Shown here piece after piece: positions 1-7,944 of a stretch of 64,000 nucleotides of DNA. The DNA is from Saccharothrix algeriensis. Its GTDB lineage: Bacteria > Actinomycetota > Actinomycetes > Mycobacteriales > Pseudonocardiaceae. Under the pieces are notes generated by a model that made no database searches, was not told where the DNA came from, and worked only from the letters and a program-made list of their open reading frames with translations. A program made the position numbers and the translations under genes. Each line of letters starts with the position of its first letter. Position 1 is the first letter of the stretch. The stretch lies in assembly GCF_016907655.1 (NCBI RefSeq), contig NZ_JAFBCL010000001.1:5800001-5864000 (forward strand), given 5' to 3'.

Positions 1-1
1 C

Positions 2-1189
2 AACCCGGCCGACTACGACAACTGGGCCGCCCAGGGCGCCACCGGCTGGGACTACGCGGGCGTGCGGCCGTCACTGGACGCGCTGACCGGGCCGATCCGG
101 CCGTCGAGCGAGCTGACGCAGCGCAACCTGCTCTCCCAGGCCACCGTGAACGCGGCCGTCGACATCGGCTACGCGTTCAACCCCGACTACAACGGCGCGA
201 CCCAGTTCGGTGTCGGGTACACGCAGCTCAACGTGGTGGACCAGGTCCGGCAGGACGCGTTCACCTCGTTCCTGACCCCGTACCTCACCGACCCGCGCCT
301 GACGATCATGACGGACGCGGAGGTCGCGCGGCTGACGTTCACCAGCCGCAAGGCGGTCAACGGCGTCGTCATCAACGCGGGCAGCCGCCGGTTCACGGTC
401 CGGGCCGACCGGGAGGTCATCGTCAGCACGGGCACGGTCAACACGCCCCGGCTGCTCCAGCTGTCCGGTGTCGGCGCGGCGTGCGACCTGCGCCCGCTCG
501 GCATCCCGGTCGTCGCCGACGTTCCGGGTGTCGGGCAGAACCTGCACGACCACCTGATCTCGGTGGTGCTGAAGAAGCTCCGCGCCCCCGAGCCCGCGTC
601 GCACCTCACCGCGATGGACGTCAGCGCGTTCACCGGCAGCGGACGGGTGCCGGGCACCCCCGCGTACCAGTTCCAGGTGTACTACACCCGCAACGGGTAC
701 CCGCCGTACCCCGGGAACTCGACGTCGATCGGGGTGATCAACCTGCACCCGACCAGCCGGGGGTACGTCAAGCTGCGGTCCGCCGACCCCTCCGTGCCGC
801 CGATCATCCAGCCGAACTTCCTCCAGACCGGCGAGGACCTCGAAACCCAGCTGGCGGGCTACGAGCTGGCCCTGGAGTGGATCAACTCGCCGGGGCTGCG
901 CGACTGGGTGACCGACGACGAGTCCATCCCCGGTCCGGGCGTCGACACCAGGGAGGAGCTGATCCAGGCGGTGCGCACCTACTCCCAGGGCGACTTCCAC
1001 GCGGTCGGCACCTGCCGGATGGGCACCGACGAGCAGGCCGTCGTGGACCCCCAGCTGCGGGTGCGCGGCGTCACCGGCCTGCGGTTGGCCAGTGCCGCGG
1101 TCATGCCCAGCATCACGTCGGGCAACACCAACGCGCCGTCGATGATGATCGGCGACCGGTGCGGGCGGCTGATCCTGGGACTCGCCTGA
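2..1189 (+). CDS. GMC family FAD-dependent oxidoreductase, 5' truncated
   Basis: This is the C-terminal ~395 residues of a glucose-methanol-choline oxidoreductase; its start and the FAD Rossmann motif lie left of the window. Reading is open from base 2 (NPADYDNWAAQGATGWDY, a family motif) to the stop at 1187-1189. GMC signature 2 is visible as GTVNTPRLLQLSGVG, followed by PGVGQNLHDH. The C-terminal substrate domain ends HAVGTCRMG...VDPQLRVRGV...SGNTNAPSMMIGDRC, which carries the catalytic His and the conserved Asn of the family. Such enzymes oxidise alcohols to aldehydes or ketones with O2 or another acceptor; the substrate cannot be told. It converges on the phosphonate operon across a strong hairpin, so membership of that pathway is uncertain. 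Confidence 0.9.
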   Translation, partial: NPADYDNWAAQGATGWDYAGVRPSLDALTGPIRPSSELTQRNLLSQATVNAAVDIGYAFNPDYNGATQFGVGYTQLNVVDQVRQDAFTSFLTPYLTDPRLTIMTDAEVARLTFTSRKAVNGVVINAGSRRFTVRADREVIVSTGTVNTPRLLQLSGVGAACDLRPLGIPVVADVPGVGQNLHDHLISVVLKKLRAPEPASHLTAMDVSAFTGSGRVPGTPAYQFQVYYTRNGYPPYPGNSTSIGVINLHPTSRGYVKLRSADPSVPPIIQPNFLQTGEDLETQLAGYELALEWINSPGLRDWVTDDESIPGPGVDTREELIQAVRTYSQGDFHAVGTCRMGTDEQAVVDPQLRVRGVTGLRLASAAVMPSITSGNTNAPSMMIGDRCGRLILGLA

Positions 1190-1199
1190 CACCGCGCCC

Positions 1200-1233
1200 G
1201 GGCGGGCAGCCGGTCGGAACCGGCTGCCCGCCC
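1200..1233. terminator. bidirectional hairpin terminator between convergent genes
   Basis: A perfect 15-bp inverted repeat (1200-1214 with 1219-1233) closes on a CGGA tetraloop. It sits between the stops of the GMC gene (+) and the NDK-like gene (-). There is no T-run, as is common for hairpins in high-GC actinomycetes. It probably ends both transcripts. Confidence 0.8.
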
Positions 1234-1271
1234 CCGGCCGAGGCGCCGACGGGCCGCGCGCGCCGCGCTGG

Positions 1272-2222
1272 TCAGGAAACCCGGCCGGCGTCGCGCACGG
1301 CGTCCACCGGGACCCCCGGGGAAGCCCGCCACAGGTCGGCGAGCCGGTCGACGGAGAGCCGGTCGAACGCTGTCGTGACCCCCGGCAGGTCGTGCGGGAT
1401 GAGCTCGGCGGCCAGCGCGCACTCGGTCCACCGATCGCGCGCCCCCCACTCGCGGACCTCGCGCAGCGCCTCGTCCAGGCCGACCACCTCGCCGTGCTCG
1501 CGGCGTGCCGCCAGCCGTGACCGCATCCGCTCGCGCCCCCGCGGCGTCAGCCCGTCGAGCAGGGTCGACAGGTCCAGGCTGACCGGGTCCGACGGCGCGG
1601 CCGATGACCACGGCCCGGTCCCGCCGCCCGTCGCCGGCAGCGCGAGGAGCAGCTCGACCGCCGGTGCGCCGCCGAGGACGTACACGTCGCGCAGCAGGTC
1701 CGCCGGCTCGTCGGGGCAGTGGACGAACGCGATCATGCGGTTGGCCATGCCCAACTCGGTGCGCAGCTGCCCGGCCCTGCGCAGGCCCGCGTTCGACGAC
1801 CCCTTGCGCTCGGCGACCCACATCGTCAGCGGCACGTCCCCACCGGGGACCTCCCGGCGCACGAGCAGGCACCGCGACGGCTCGCGTTCCGACATCAGCA
1901 CGTGCAGGCGAACCCGGTCGCTGGTCGCCTTGACCCACGGGTAGGACCACAGGGCGTGCGACCTGGCCGCGTCCAGCTCGGTGTCGAACGAGGACACGGC
2001 CGACAGCCCGTGCGCGGCGAGGAACCGGCGCACGGCGGCCAGGCGCCCGCTCACCAGGGCTTCCGGTTTCACGACCACCAGGGCCAGATCCCACAACCGG
2101 GCGGCGAGGTCGCCCCCGCACCCGTCGGCGACGGCCATCGCCGACCGGGTCAGCGGGTCGGCGCGGTACGCGCGCTCCTTCTCCTGGAGCCTGGTCAACG
2201 CCCCCCAGCCGGTCCCGCTCAC
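1272..2222 (-). CDS. nucleoside-diphosphate-kinase-like domain protein
   Basis: Last gene of the phosphonate operon, 316 aa. The GTG start overlaps the transketolase C-subunit stop as GTGA (2219-2222), so it is probably translationally coupled. Residues ~40-165 resemble nucleoside-diphosphate kinase: LALVVVKPEAL at the N-terminal strand (NDK has TxxxIKPD) and, later, ANRMIAFVHCPDEPADLLRD, matching the NDK block around the phospho-histidine (HGSD in NDK, HCPD here). The remaining ~150 residues, rich in Arg, Glu and Leu, are not recognised. At twice normal NDK length it is unlikely to be the housekeeping enzyme. A role as a dedicated phosphotransferase or self-protection kinase acting on the phosphonate is inference. 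Confidence 0.7.
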   Translation of the reverse strand: MSGTGWGALTRLQEKERAYRADPLTRSAMAVADGCGGDLAARLWDLALVVVKPEALVSGRLAAVRRFLAAHGLSAVSSFDTELDAARSHALWSYPWVKATSDRVRLHVLMSEREPSRCLLVRREVPGGDVPLTMWVAERKGSSNAGLRRAGQLRTELGMANRMIAFVHCPDEPADLLRDVYVLGGAPAVELLLALPATGGGTGPWSSAAPSDPVSLDLSTLLDGLTPRGRERMRSRLAARREHGEVVGLDEALREVREWGARDRWTECALAAELIPHDLPGVTTAFDRLSVDRLADLWRASPGVPVDAVRDAGRVS

Positions 2223-3175
2223 CTCAGCAGCTCCCGGGCCACCGAGGCGAGCTCGTCCGCGCCGATGCCGTAGTGCGCCAGGACGTCCAGCTGCGGGCCG
2301 TTGACGATCGGCTCGTCGGGGATGCCGAGCCGGCGGAACCGCACCCCGATCCCCTCGGTCATGAGCGCCGCGGCGCACGCCTCGCCGAGGCCGCCGTGCA
2401 GGCTGTGCTCCTCGGCCACGACCAGCGCGCGAACGCTCCTCGCGACGTCGAACAGCGCTCCGGTGTCGAGCGGCCGGACCATCGGCATGCTGACGACGGT
2501 CGCCTCGACCCCGCCGAGCGCCAGCACCTCCGCCGCGCCGAGGGCGACGCCCACCGTCTCGCCGGTCGCGATGACGCCCACGTCGCCCCCGGTCCGCAGC
2601 CGGGTGGCGCGCTCGACGGACACCGGCTCGGCCGAGGGGCCGTGCACGCAGGACAGCGCGCGTTTGCCGAACCGGACGTACATCGGGCCGTCCGTCGCGG
2701 CGGCCAACCGGATGGCCGCCTCCGCCTCGCAGTTGTCCGCCGGCGCGACGACCGGGATGCCGGGCATCGCGCGCAGCGCCGCGTAATCGGCGATGGAGTG
2801 GTGCGAGGCGCCGAGCGCGCCGTAGCTGATCCCGGCGCTGATCCCGATGAGCCGCACGGGGTTGCCGCTGTAGCTCACGTCCACCTTGATCTGCTCCAGC
2901 GACCTGGCCGTCAGGAAGCAGGCGGGGGAGATGACGAACGGCTTCATGCCGCACGCCGCGAGCCCGGCGGCCACGCCGACGAGGTTCTGCTCGGCGATGC
3001 CGACCTCGACCACGCGGTCCGGGAACTCGCGGGCGAACGGTTCGAGCTTGCCCGATATCCGCGAGTCGGCGGTGAGCACCCGGATGCTCGGGTCCGAGCC
3101 CGCGAGGTCGCGCAGGGTCGCGTCGAGCACTTCGAGGTTCGCCGAACCCGGTTCGGCCGCGGTCCGCCGGCTCAT
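2219..3175 (-). CDS. transketolase, C-terminal (pyrimidine/transketolase_C) subunit
   Basis: A 318-aa protein corresponding to the second half of a split transketolase. GIAEQNLVGVAAGLA contains the catalytic Glu that activates thiamine diphosphate. FVISPACFLTARSLEQIKVDVSY and GASHHSIADYAALRAMPGIPVVAPAD are typical of the pyrimidine-binding domain, and VRALVVAEEHSLHGGLGEA belongs to the C-terminal domain. The ATG overlaps the N-subunit stop as ATGA (3172-3175), so the two halves are co-translated. In a phosphonate cluster this heterodimer most likely performs a TPP-dependent ketol or acyl transfer on a phosphonate ketone, as reported for the heterodimeric ketotransferase of phosphonothrixin biosynthesis. 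That assignment comes from context and recalled literature. Confidence 0.9.
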   Translation of the reverse strand: MSRRTAAEPGSANLEVLDATLRDLAGSDPSIRVLTADSRISGKLEPFAREFPDRVVEVGIAEQNLVGVAAGLAACGMKPFVISPACFLTARSLEQIKVDVSYSGNPVRLIGISAGISYGALGASHHSIADYAALRAMPGIPVVAPADNCEAEAAIRLAAATDGPMYVRFGKRALSCVHGPSAEPVSVERATRLRTGGDVGVIATGETVGVALGAAEVLALGGVEATVVSMPMVRPLDTGALFDVARSVRALVVAEEHSLHGGLGEACAAALMTEGIGVRFRRLGIPDEPIVNGPQLDVLAHYGIGADELASVARELLR

Positions 3176-4029
3176 GCCCGGCTCCTCAGCTCCGCGATGC
3201 GGTTGTCGACGTCCTGCCGCGCGATGGCGTACTCCTCGTCGTTCGGCACCCGGTGGTGCCAGCGGATGTTGTGCTCCATGTACGAGATGCCGCTGCCCTT
3301 GACGGTGTCCGCCAACACCATCGTCGGGCGCCCGGGCACCGTCGGGGCCGAGGAGAGGGTGTGCTCGACCAGGGCGAGGTCGTGCCCGTCGATCTCGTGC
3401 ACGTTCCACCCGAAGCTGGTGAACTTGTCCGACAGCGGCTCGGAGTCCAGGATCTCCGCGGTCGAACCCGCGATCTGGTAGCGGTTGCGGTCGACGATGG
3501 CCACCAGGTTGTCCAGGTCGTAGTGGCTCGCGGACATCGCGGCCTCCCACACCGAGCCCTCGGCGATCTCGCCGTCACCCATGAGCACGAACACGCGGTA
3601 GTCGAGCCGGTTCTGCTTCCCGGCGATCGCCATGCCGACCCCGAGCGACAACCCGTGCCCCAGCGCGCCCGTGGACTGCTCGATCCCCGGCACGCTGCGG
3701 GTCGCGTGACCGACGAGGTCCGTGCCGAACCTCAGGTAGGTGTCCAGCAGCGCGCGGTCGAGCAGCCCGGCGCCGGCGAGGACCACGTACAGCGCCTCCA
3801 CCGCGTGCCCCTTGCTCTGCACGTACCGGTCCCGCTCCGGGTGGCGCAACGTGTCGGGCGAGATGCGCAGGACCCGCTCGTACAGCACGGTCAGGATGTC
3901 CAGGCAGGACAGGCTGCCGGCCATGTGCCCGTTGCCCGCCGAGCGGATCAGGTCGATGACGTCCATCCGGTACCCCATGGCCCGGACCGCGAGTTCGACG
4001 TCCGCTCGGACGTCGTTGGCGGTGCTCAT
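3172..4029 (-). CDS. transketolase, N-terminal (TPP-binding) subunit
   Basis: A 285-aa subunit carrying the diphosphate/Mg-binding half of a split transketolase. Visible motifs are SAGNGHMAGSLSCLDILTVLY, SKGHAVEALY (substrate-binding His), GALGHGLSLGVGMA, and the TPP motif that starts GDGEIAEGS and ends about 30 residues later at VDRNRYQ. The ATG at 4029 overlaps the upstream Nudix stop as ATGA (4026-4029). It pairs with the next gene (2219-3175). Split transketolases occur in many actinobacteria, but location inside the phosphonate operon argues for a specialised acceptor such as 3-hydroxy-2-oxopropylphosphonate. Confidence 0.93.
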   Translation of the reverse strand: MSTANDVRADVELAVRAMGYRMDVIDLIRSAGNGHMAGSLSCLDILTVLYERVLRISPDTLRHPERDRYVQSKGHAVEALYVVLAGAGLLDRALLDTYLRFGTDLVGHATRSVPGIEQSTGALGHGLSLGVGMAIAGKQNRLDYRVFVLMGDGEIAEGSVWEAAMSASHYDLDNLVAIVDRNRYQIAGSTAEILDSEPLSDKFTSFGWNVHEIDGHDLALVEHTLSSAPTVPGRPTMVLADTVKGSGISYMEHNIRWHHRVPNDEEYAIARQDVDNRIAELRSRA

Positions 4030-4901
4030 AGAACTCCCCTTCTGAGCCCGAGGGCGGATTGTCGGTACAGCGGGTCCCCGGCGCGGAGGTGGTGGTGCCG
4101 GATCAGGAAGTCGAGGACCACGAGGTTGCAGTCCGGTTTGAACTCGCGCGACCCGGTCACCGTGCCGATCAGCTTCTCGACCGGGTGCAGCTCGAACCCG
4201 GCGACCTCCGAGTCGACCGGCCTCGGCACGAAGTCCGCCGGCAGTTCGAGGTCGAAGACGTGGTTGACGTCGCGGGAGATCACGTCGCCGTGCTCCATGA
4301 ACATCGTGACGGCGCTGGTCGGCCGGATCGGCTCGACCAGGTCCGCGTCGATGCCGGCCTCCTCCCACGCCTCCTTGCGGGCGACCGCCTCGGGTGTCAT
4401 CGACGCGATGACCCCGCCGGCCACCACCTGGTCCAGTCGGCCCGGGTAGGTGGGCTTGTCCGCGGACCGCCTGGCGACCCACATCAGCACGTCGTCCCCG
4501 TCGCGCACGTAGCCGTTGACGTGGGCGCCGACGTTGATGAGCCCGAACAGCCGCGTGAGGGCCCGTTCCATCCGCAGGACCACCGGGCCGCCCGGGTAGG
4601 GCACGACGTCGTACGGCTCGTTCCGCCAGCCGGGCACCAGGTCGAGGTCGTGCCACCGCTGCGCCAACTCCGCCACCGCGGCGGTCCGCAGGCTCGGCGT
4701 CGCCAGGTCCTCGTCCAGCATGACCAGGTCGGGGAAGACCGTGAACGCCCGTTCCGCCCGGATGAGGTCGAGCCTGGTGCGGTTGATCCACCCGAGGTGG
4801 AACCCGCCGGCCGCGAAGGGCACGTACTTCCGCAGGTCCCGTTCGTTGCAGATCGAGCCCCAGTCGTAGGTCCGCCCGCCGGCGTGGTCAGATGTCGGCA
4901 A
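4026..4901 (-). CDS. Nudix hydrolase with N-terminal DUF4743-like region
   Basis: A 291-aa protein. The Nudix box reads GGVIASMTPEAVARKEAWEEAGI, matching G-x5-E-x7-(R/K)E-x2-EE-x-G-hydrophobic at about residues 160-182. The ~120 residues before it (FHLGWINRTRLDLIRAER and LINVGAHVNGYV) resemble the DUF4743/NUDIX arrangement of eukaryotic thiamine-diphosphate-analogue phosphatases (Nudix20/24, YJR142W type). It sits between a guanylate-kinase-like gene (14-bp overlap) and the TPP-dependent transketolase (ATGA overlap). Sanitising damaged thiamine diphosphate for the transketolase is one attractive role. Hydrolysing a nucleotidylated phosphonate intermediate is another. Both are inference. Confidence 0.82.
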   Translation of the reverse strand: MPTSDHAGGRTYDWGSICNERDLRKYVPFAAGGFHLGWINRTRLDLIRAERAFTVFPDLVMLDEDLATPSLRTAAVAELAQRWHDLDLVPGWRNEPYDVVPYPGGPVVLRMERALTRLFGLINVGAHVNGYVRDGDDVLMWVARRSADKPTYPGRLDQVVAGGVIASMTPEAVARKEAWEEAGIDADLVEPIRPTSAVTMFMEHGDVISRDVNHVFDLELPADFVPRPVDSEVAGFELHPVEKLIGTVTGSREFKPDCNLVVLDFLIRHHHLRAGDPLYRQSALGLRRGVL

Positions 4902-5631
4902 TCCGGCTCCCGGCGGGATCGTAGTAGAAGAGCATCTGGCGGCGGTCCTTCACCGACTCGTACAGCGCGCGCAGCTCGGGCAGCCGACCCAGCCGCTGCT
5001 TCTCCGCCCGCAGGATGCTCCGCAGCGTCTCCAGGGTCTCTTCCAGGTCGTGGTTGGTCACGTGGTAGTGGTGCATGTCCACATAGGACAAGTCCTGCAC
5101 GCCCATGTTGAACTTCAATTGGAGCTTGTCGCCGTGCTCGGACGAGCGGCCCGCCAGCCGGTCCCGCAGCACCTCCATCGAGGGCGGCGCCACGAACACG
5201 CCGACCACCTGCTCCGGGAACGCGCGCTGGAGGTTCAGGTACAGCTGCGGCGTGTAGTCGAACAGCAGGTCGCGGCGTTGTTCGATGGCGTCGAGGAGCG
5301 GTTGGCGCGGAGTGCCGCTGTAGTAGCCCTTCTGCGGGTTGACCCACTGCGCGAGCTGGTCGGTCTCCACGAGCTCCCGGAACCGCGCCCGCGAGACGAA
5401 GTCGAAGAAGTCGTCGTCGTTCACCCCCGAGGTCGGGTCGGGTGGGCGGCGGTTCCGGGTCGTGACGTTCTTGACGTACCCGATGTCGGGATCGGCCTTG
5501 AGCCACCTCCGGATCAACGTGCTCTTCCCGGTCCCACCGGGGCCGGAGAGGACGAAGAACACGGACGACGAGCGCCCGTCCAGCTCGGTGGTCATGTGCT
5601 CCGCGATGTTCGCGGGTGGGACGACGGTCAT
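4888..5631 (-). CDS. guanylate-kinase-like P-loop protein
   Basis: A 247-aa P-loop kinase of the guanylate kinase fold. Walker A is LSGPGGTGKSTLI near residues 29-41. The GMK nucleotide-binding segment TTRNRRPPDPTSGVNDDDFFD parallels TTRxPRxGExxGxDYxF, and FVAPPSMEVLRDRLAGR matches the GMK lid region. Housekeeping Gmk is ~200 aa and normally sits beside rpoZ or coaBC, so a 247-aa copy inside a biosynthetic operon suggests a recruited phosphotransferase. Its 3' end overlaps the Nudix start by 14 bp, and 49 bp separate it from the iron alcohol dehydrogenase upstream. Possible roles are activation of an intermediate or self-resistance by phosphorylating the phosphonate, as FomA/FomB do for fosfomycin using a different fold. 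Confidence 0.8.
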   Translation of the reverse strand: MTVVPPANIAEHMTTELDGRSSSVFFVLSGPGGTGKSTLIRRWLKADPDIGYVKNVTTRNRRPPDPTSGVNDDDFFDFVSRARFRELVETDQLAQWVNPQKGYYSGTPRQPLLDAIEQRRDLLFDYTPQLYLNLQRAFPEQVVGVFVAPPSMEVLRDRLAGRSSEHGDKLQLKFNMGVQDLSYVDMHHYHVTNHDLEETLETLRSILRAEKQRLGRLPELRALYESVKDRRQMLFYYDPAGSRIADI

Positions 5632-5680
5632 CGGTTCACCCCTTCCTGGGGTTGTGCTGGGCGTGGTCGTGGGTCGCGGC

Positions 5681-6799
5681 TCACAGCGACTCCTGGTACA
5701 GGGTGCGGATCAGGTCCACGTCGATGTCGGGCACCGGGTCGTTCCCGGTGTCCCCGGTGACGCCGCCCACGAGCGCGTCGACGTCGGTGGCGCGGAACCC
5801 GTGGGAGCGCAGAGGAGCGCCGACTCCGGTGGTGTCGAGCAACCGGGTGACGGCGGTGACCGCGTCGTCGGCGCCGAGCGCCTGCGCGACCGTCGCGAAC
5901 GCGCCCTCGGCGTGCGGTTGCGCGTGGCGCAGCCAGGCCGGGTAGACCGCCGCCAGCCCGCGCCCGTGGGAGATCGTCACCCGCGGCACCGAACCCATCG
6001 CCTGCTGCAGGCGGTGGGGCAGGCAGGTGCTCGCGTTGGCGACGTTGATCCCGCCGAGCAGGGCGGCGAGGGCGAGGTCCGCCCGCAGCGCGGGATCGTC
6101 CGCGCCGGCCGCCAGCCGGGGGAGGCGGCTGCCGAGGATGTCCAGCGCCCGCACGGCGAGCGCCCTGGTCACCGGGTTGGCCTTCCGCGCGACGTACCCC
6201 TCGACGGCGTGGGTCAGCGCGTCGAACGCAGAGGCCGCGACGACCGGGGCCGGCACCGTCCTGGTCAGTTCCGGGTCGATGATCGCGACCCGGGGGAACA
6301 GGCTGTCGCCGCGGATGCCCGACTTCAGCGCACGGTCGTCGTCGGTGACGATGGCGCCCTTGGTCACCTCGGCCCCGCTGCCGGTGACGGTGGGCACGGC
6401 GATCACCGGGAGGGCGTCCTCGACCGCCGGCAGCGTCGTTCCGACCAGCGGCCCCACCGGCCCCACGCGCAGCCCCACCGCGACGGCCTTGCCCGCGTCG
6501 ATCGCGCTGCCCCCGCCCAGCGCGACGACCACGTCGCACCGCGCCCGCGCCGCGACCCCGACCGCGGCGTCCACTTCGGACGCGAGTGGTTCCGGGGAGA
6601 TGTTGTCCGACACCGCGACGGCGAGGCCCGCGCGTTCCAGCTCGGCCGAGGCCGCCGCGAGCAGGCCGTGCCGCCGCGCGGCCGTCCGCCCGCAGACCAG
6701 CAGCGCGCGACCGCCGTACCGCGCGGCGTGCCCGCCCAGTTCGGCGAAGCGGCCGGCTCCGAACACGACCGCGGTCGGGGTGTGCAGGTCGATGATCAC
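5681..6799 (-). CDS. iron-containing (group III) alcohol dehydrogenase
   Basis: A 372-aa protein of the Fe-ADH/dehydroquinate synthase-like superfamily. VVALGGGSAIDAGKAVA (~residues 89-105) is the NAD(P)-binding glycine-rich loop, and PTVTGSGAEVTKGAIV is the second family block. DALTHAVEGYVARKANP supplies the metal-ligand Asp and His, with further His ligands in CLPHRLQQAMG and SHGRGLAAVYP. GTG is chosen as start because it overlaps the upstream kinase stop as GTGA (6796-6799). In pathway context it fits reduction of the aldehyde made by the ArgC-like enzyme to 2,3-dihydroxypropylphosphonate. Confidence 0.88.
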   Translation of the reverse strand: MIIDLHTPTAVVFGAGRFAELGGHAARYGGRALLVCGRTAARRHGLLAAASAELERAGLAVAVSDNISPEPLASEVDAAVGVAARARCDVVVALGGGSAIDAGKAVAVGLRVGPVGPLVGTTLPAVEDALPVIAVPTVTGSGAEVTKGAIVTDDDRALKSGIRGDSLFPRVAIIDPELTRTVPAPVVAASAFDALTHAVEGYVARKANPVTRALAVRALDILGSRLPRLAAGADDPALRADLALAALLGGINVANASTCLPHRLQQAMGSVPRVTISHGRGLAAVYPAWLRHAQPHAEGAFATVAQALGADDAVTAVTRLLDTTGVGAPLRSHGFRATDVDALVGGVTGDTGNDPVPDIDVDLIRTLYQESL

Positions 6800-7944
6800 G
6801 TGGTGCCCTCCGATCCGGTCCGCACGGCGTCGAGGACGGGGCACGTGCCGTGCGCGAGGAAGTGCAGCGCGGCGCCGCCACCGGTGGAAACGCGTCCCTC
6901 CCACGGTAGTTCGGCGATGGTGTCCCCGCCCATCAGCAGGGCGTCGACCCCCGGCGCGGCGAACGCGGCCAGGAGCTGTTCGGCGCTGTCGCGGAAGCCC
7001 GCCGCGTACCGGCAGGGCGTGCCCGCGATGAACGCCCGCCCGCCGTCCCCGACCAGCCGGGTGAGCGCGTCGCGCAGCCACGGCAGGGGAACCAGGTCGG
7101 CGATGGACCACCCGGGCGGGATCTGTTCCACCGCGACGGTCCGGGCGGCGCCGCCGCGCGTGACGACGACGTGCCGCGGGATGTGGATCCTGGCCCGGTT
7201 GGCGCGGCCGAGCACCGCGCGCGCCACCCGGAGGCAGCCGTCGGGGTCGTCACCGAGGTCGGAGGCGCCGACGTCGTGGCCGAGCGCCCGCAGCAGCGAG
7301 TTGAGCACCACCCCACCCGGCACGACCACGTCGTAGGCGCGGCTGACCGCGTCCAGCCCGATGACGGTCTTCTCCCGCTTGACGCCACCGAGCACCGCGA
7401 CCGAGAAGCGGTCGGAGACGCCTGCCCAGGGTTCGAGCAGGGCCACCTCGCGGAGCACGCTGTCGGTCACGTAGCCGGGCAGGAAGCGCAGGATGCCCGC
7501 GTTCGACGCATGAGCCCGGTGCGCCTTGGAGAACCCCCCGACGGCCACGGCGTCACCGAGCGCGGCGAACCGGCGGGCCAGCTCGGGGTCGTTGCGCTGC
7601 TCACCCGCGTGCCGGCGGGTGTTGCCGAACAGGGTGGCCGTGCCGGGGCGCAGCGCGCGGGCCAGCCGTGCCGCTCCTGCGGTGTCGTTGTCCCGCACGT
7701 AGCCCACCGCGGACCCCAGGCGGTCGGTGAGGTACGCGGCGACGTGGTCGAGCTCGTCGGCGTCGCCGTGGCTGCCCTGGTGCGACAGGATCGCCACCCG
7801 CCCGCCCGCGTGGAGGATCCGCTCCAGGTCGGGTAGCTCGGCGTCGATCCGCACGGTGTCCCGCAGGTCCGGCGCCACGTTGAACCCGGCTGAGTAGACC
7901 CACCGGTCACCCGGCCGGATCTCCTTGTCGCGCAGCCTGTTCAC
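6796..7944 (-). CDS. phosphoglycerate-kinase-like acyl kinase
   Basis: A 382-aa homologue of phosphoglycerate kinase. Recognisable PGK blocks are VYSAGFNVAPD (PGK RVDFNVP), ILSHQGSHG (MSHLGRP), a stretch ending FSKAHRAHASNAGI (DAFGTAHRAHAS), VLGGVKREKT (GGAKVSDKI) and the C-terminal MGGDTIAEL and STGGGAALHFLAHG. Several catalytic-region residues differ from glycolytic PGK, so it is a divergent paralogue. Phosphonolactate is the phosphonate isostere of 3-phosphoglycerate, so phosphorylating its carboxylate to a mixed anhydride is an obvious role. A GTG start overlaps the ArgC-like stop as GTGA (7941-7944). Confidence 0.88.
   Translation of the reverse strand: MNRLRDKEIRPGDRWVYSAGFNVAPDLRDTVRIDAELPDLERILHAGGRVAILSHQGSHGDADELDHVAAYLTDRLGSAVGYVRDNDTAGAARLARALRPGTATLFGNTRRHAGEQRNDPELARRFAALGDAVAVGGFSKAHRAHASNAGILRFLPGYVTDSVLREVALLEPWAGVSDRFSVAVLGGVKREKTVIGLDAVSRAYDVVVPGGVVLNSLLRALGHDVGASDLGDDPDGCLRVARAVLGRANRARIHIPRHVVVTRGGAARTVAVEQIPPGWSIADLVPLPWLRDALTRLVGDGGRAFIAGTPCRYAAGFRDSAEQLLAAFAAPGVDALLMGGDTIAELPWEGRVSTGGGAALHFLAHGTCPVLDAVRTGSEGTT

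Noticed and set aside
71..1192. Long antisense open frame opposite the GMC gene
   Set aside because: Arg/Asp/Val-rich translation with no family similarity; an artefact of codon bias in GC-rich DNA. Similar antisense frames throughout the window were set aside for the same reason.
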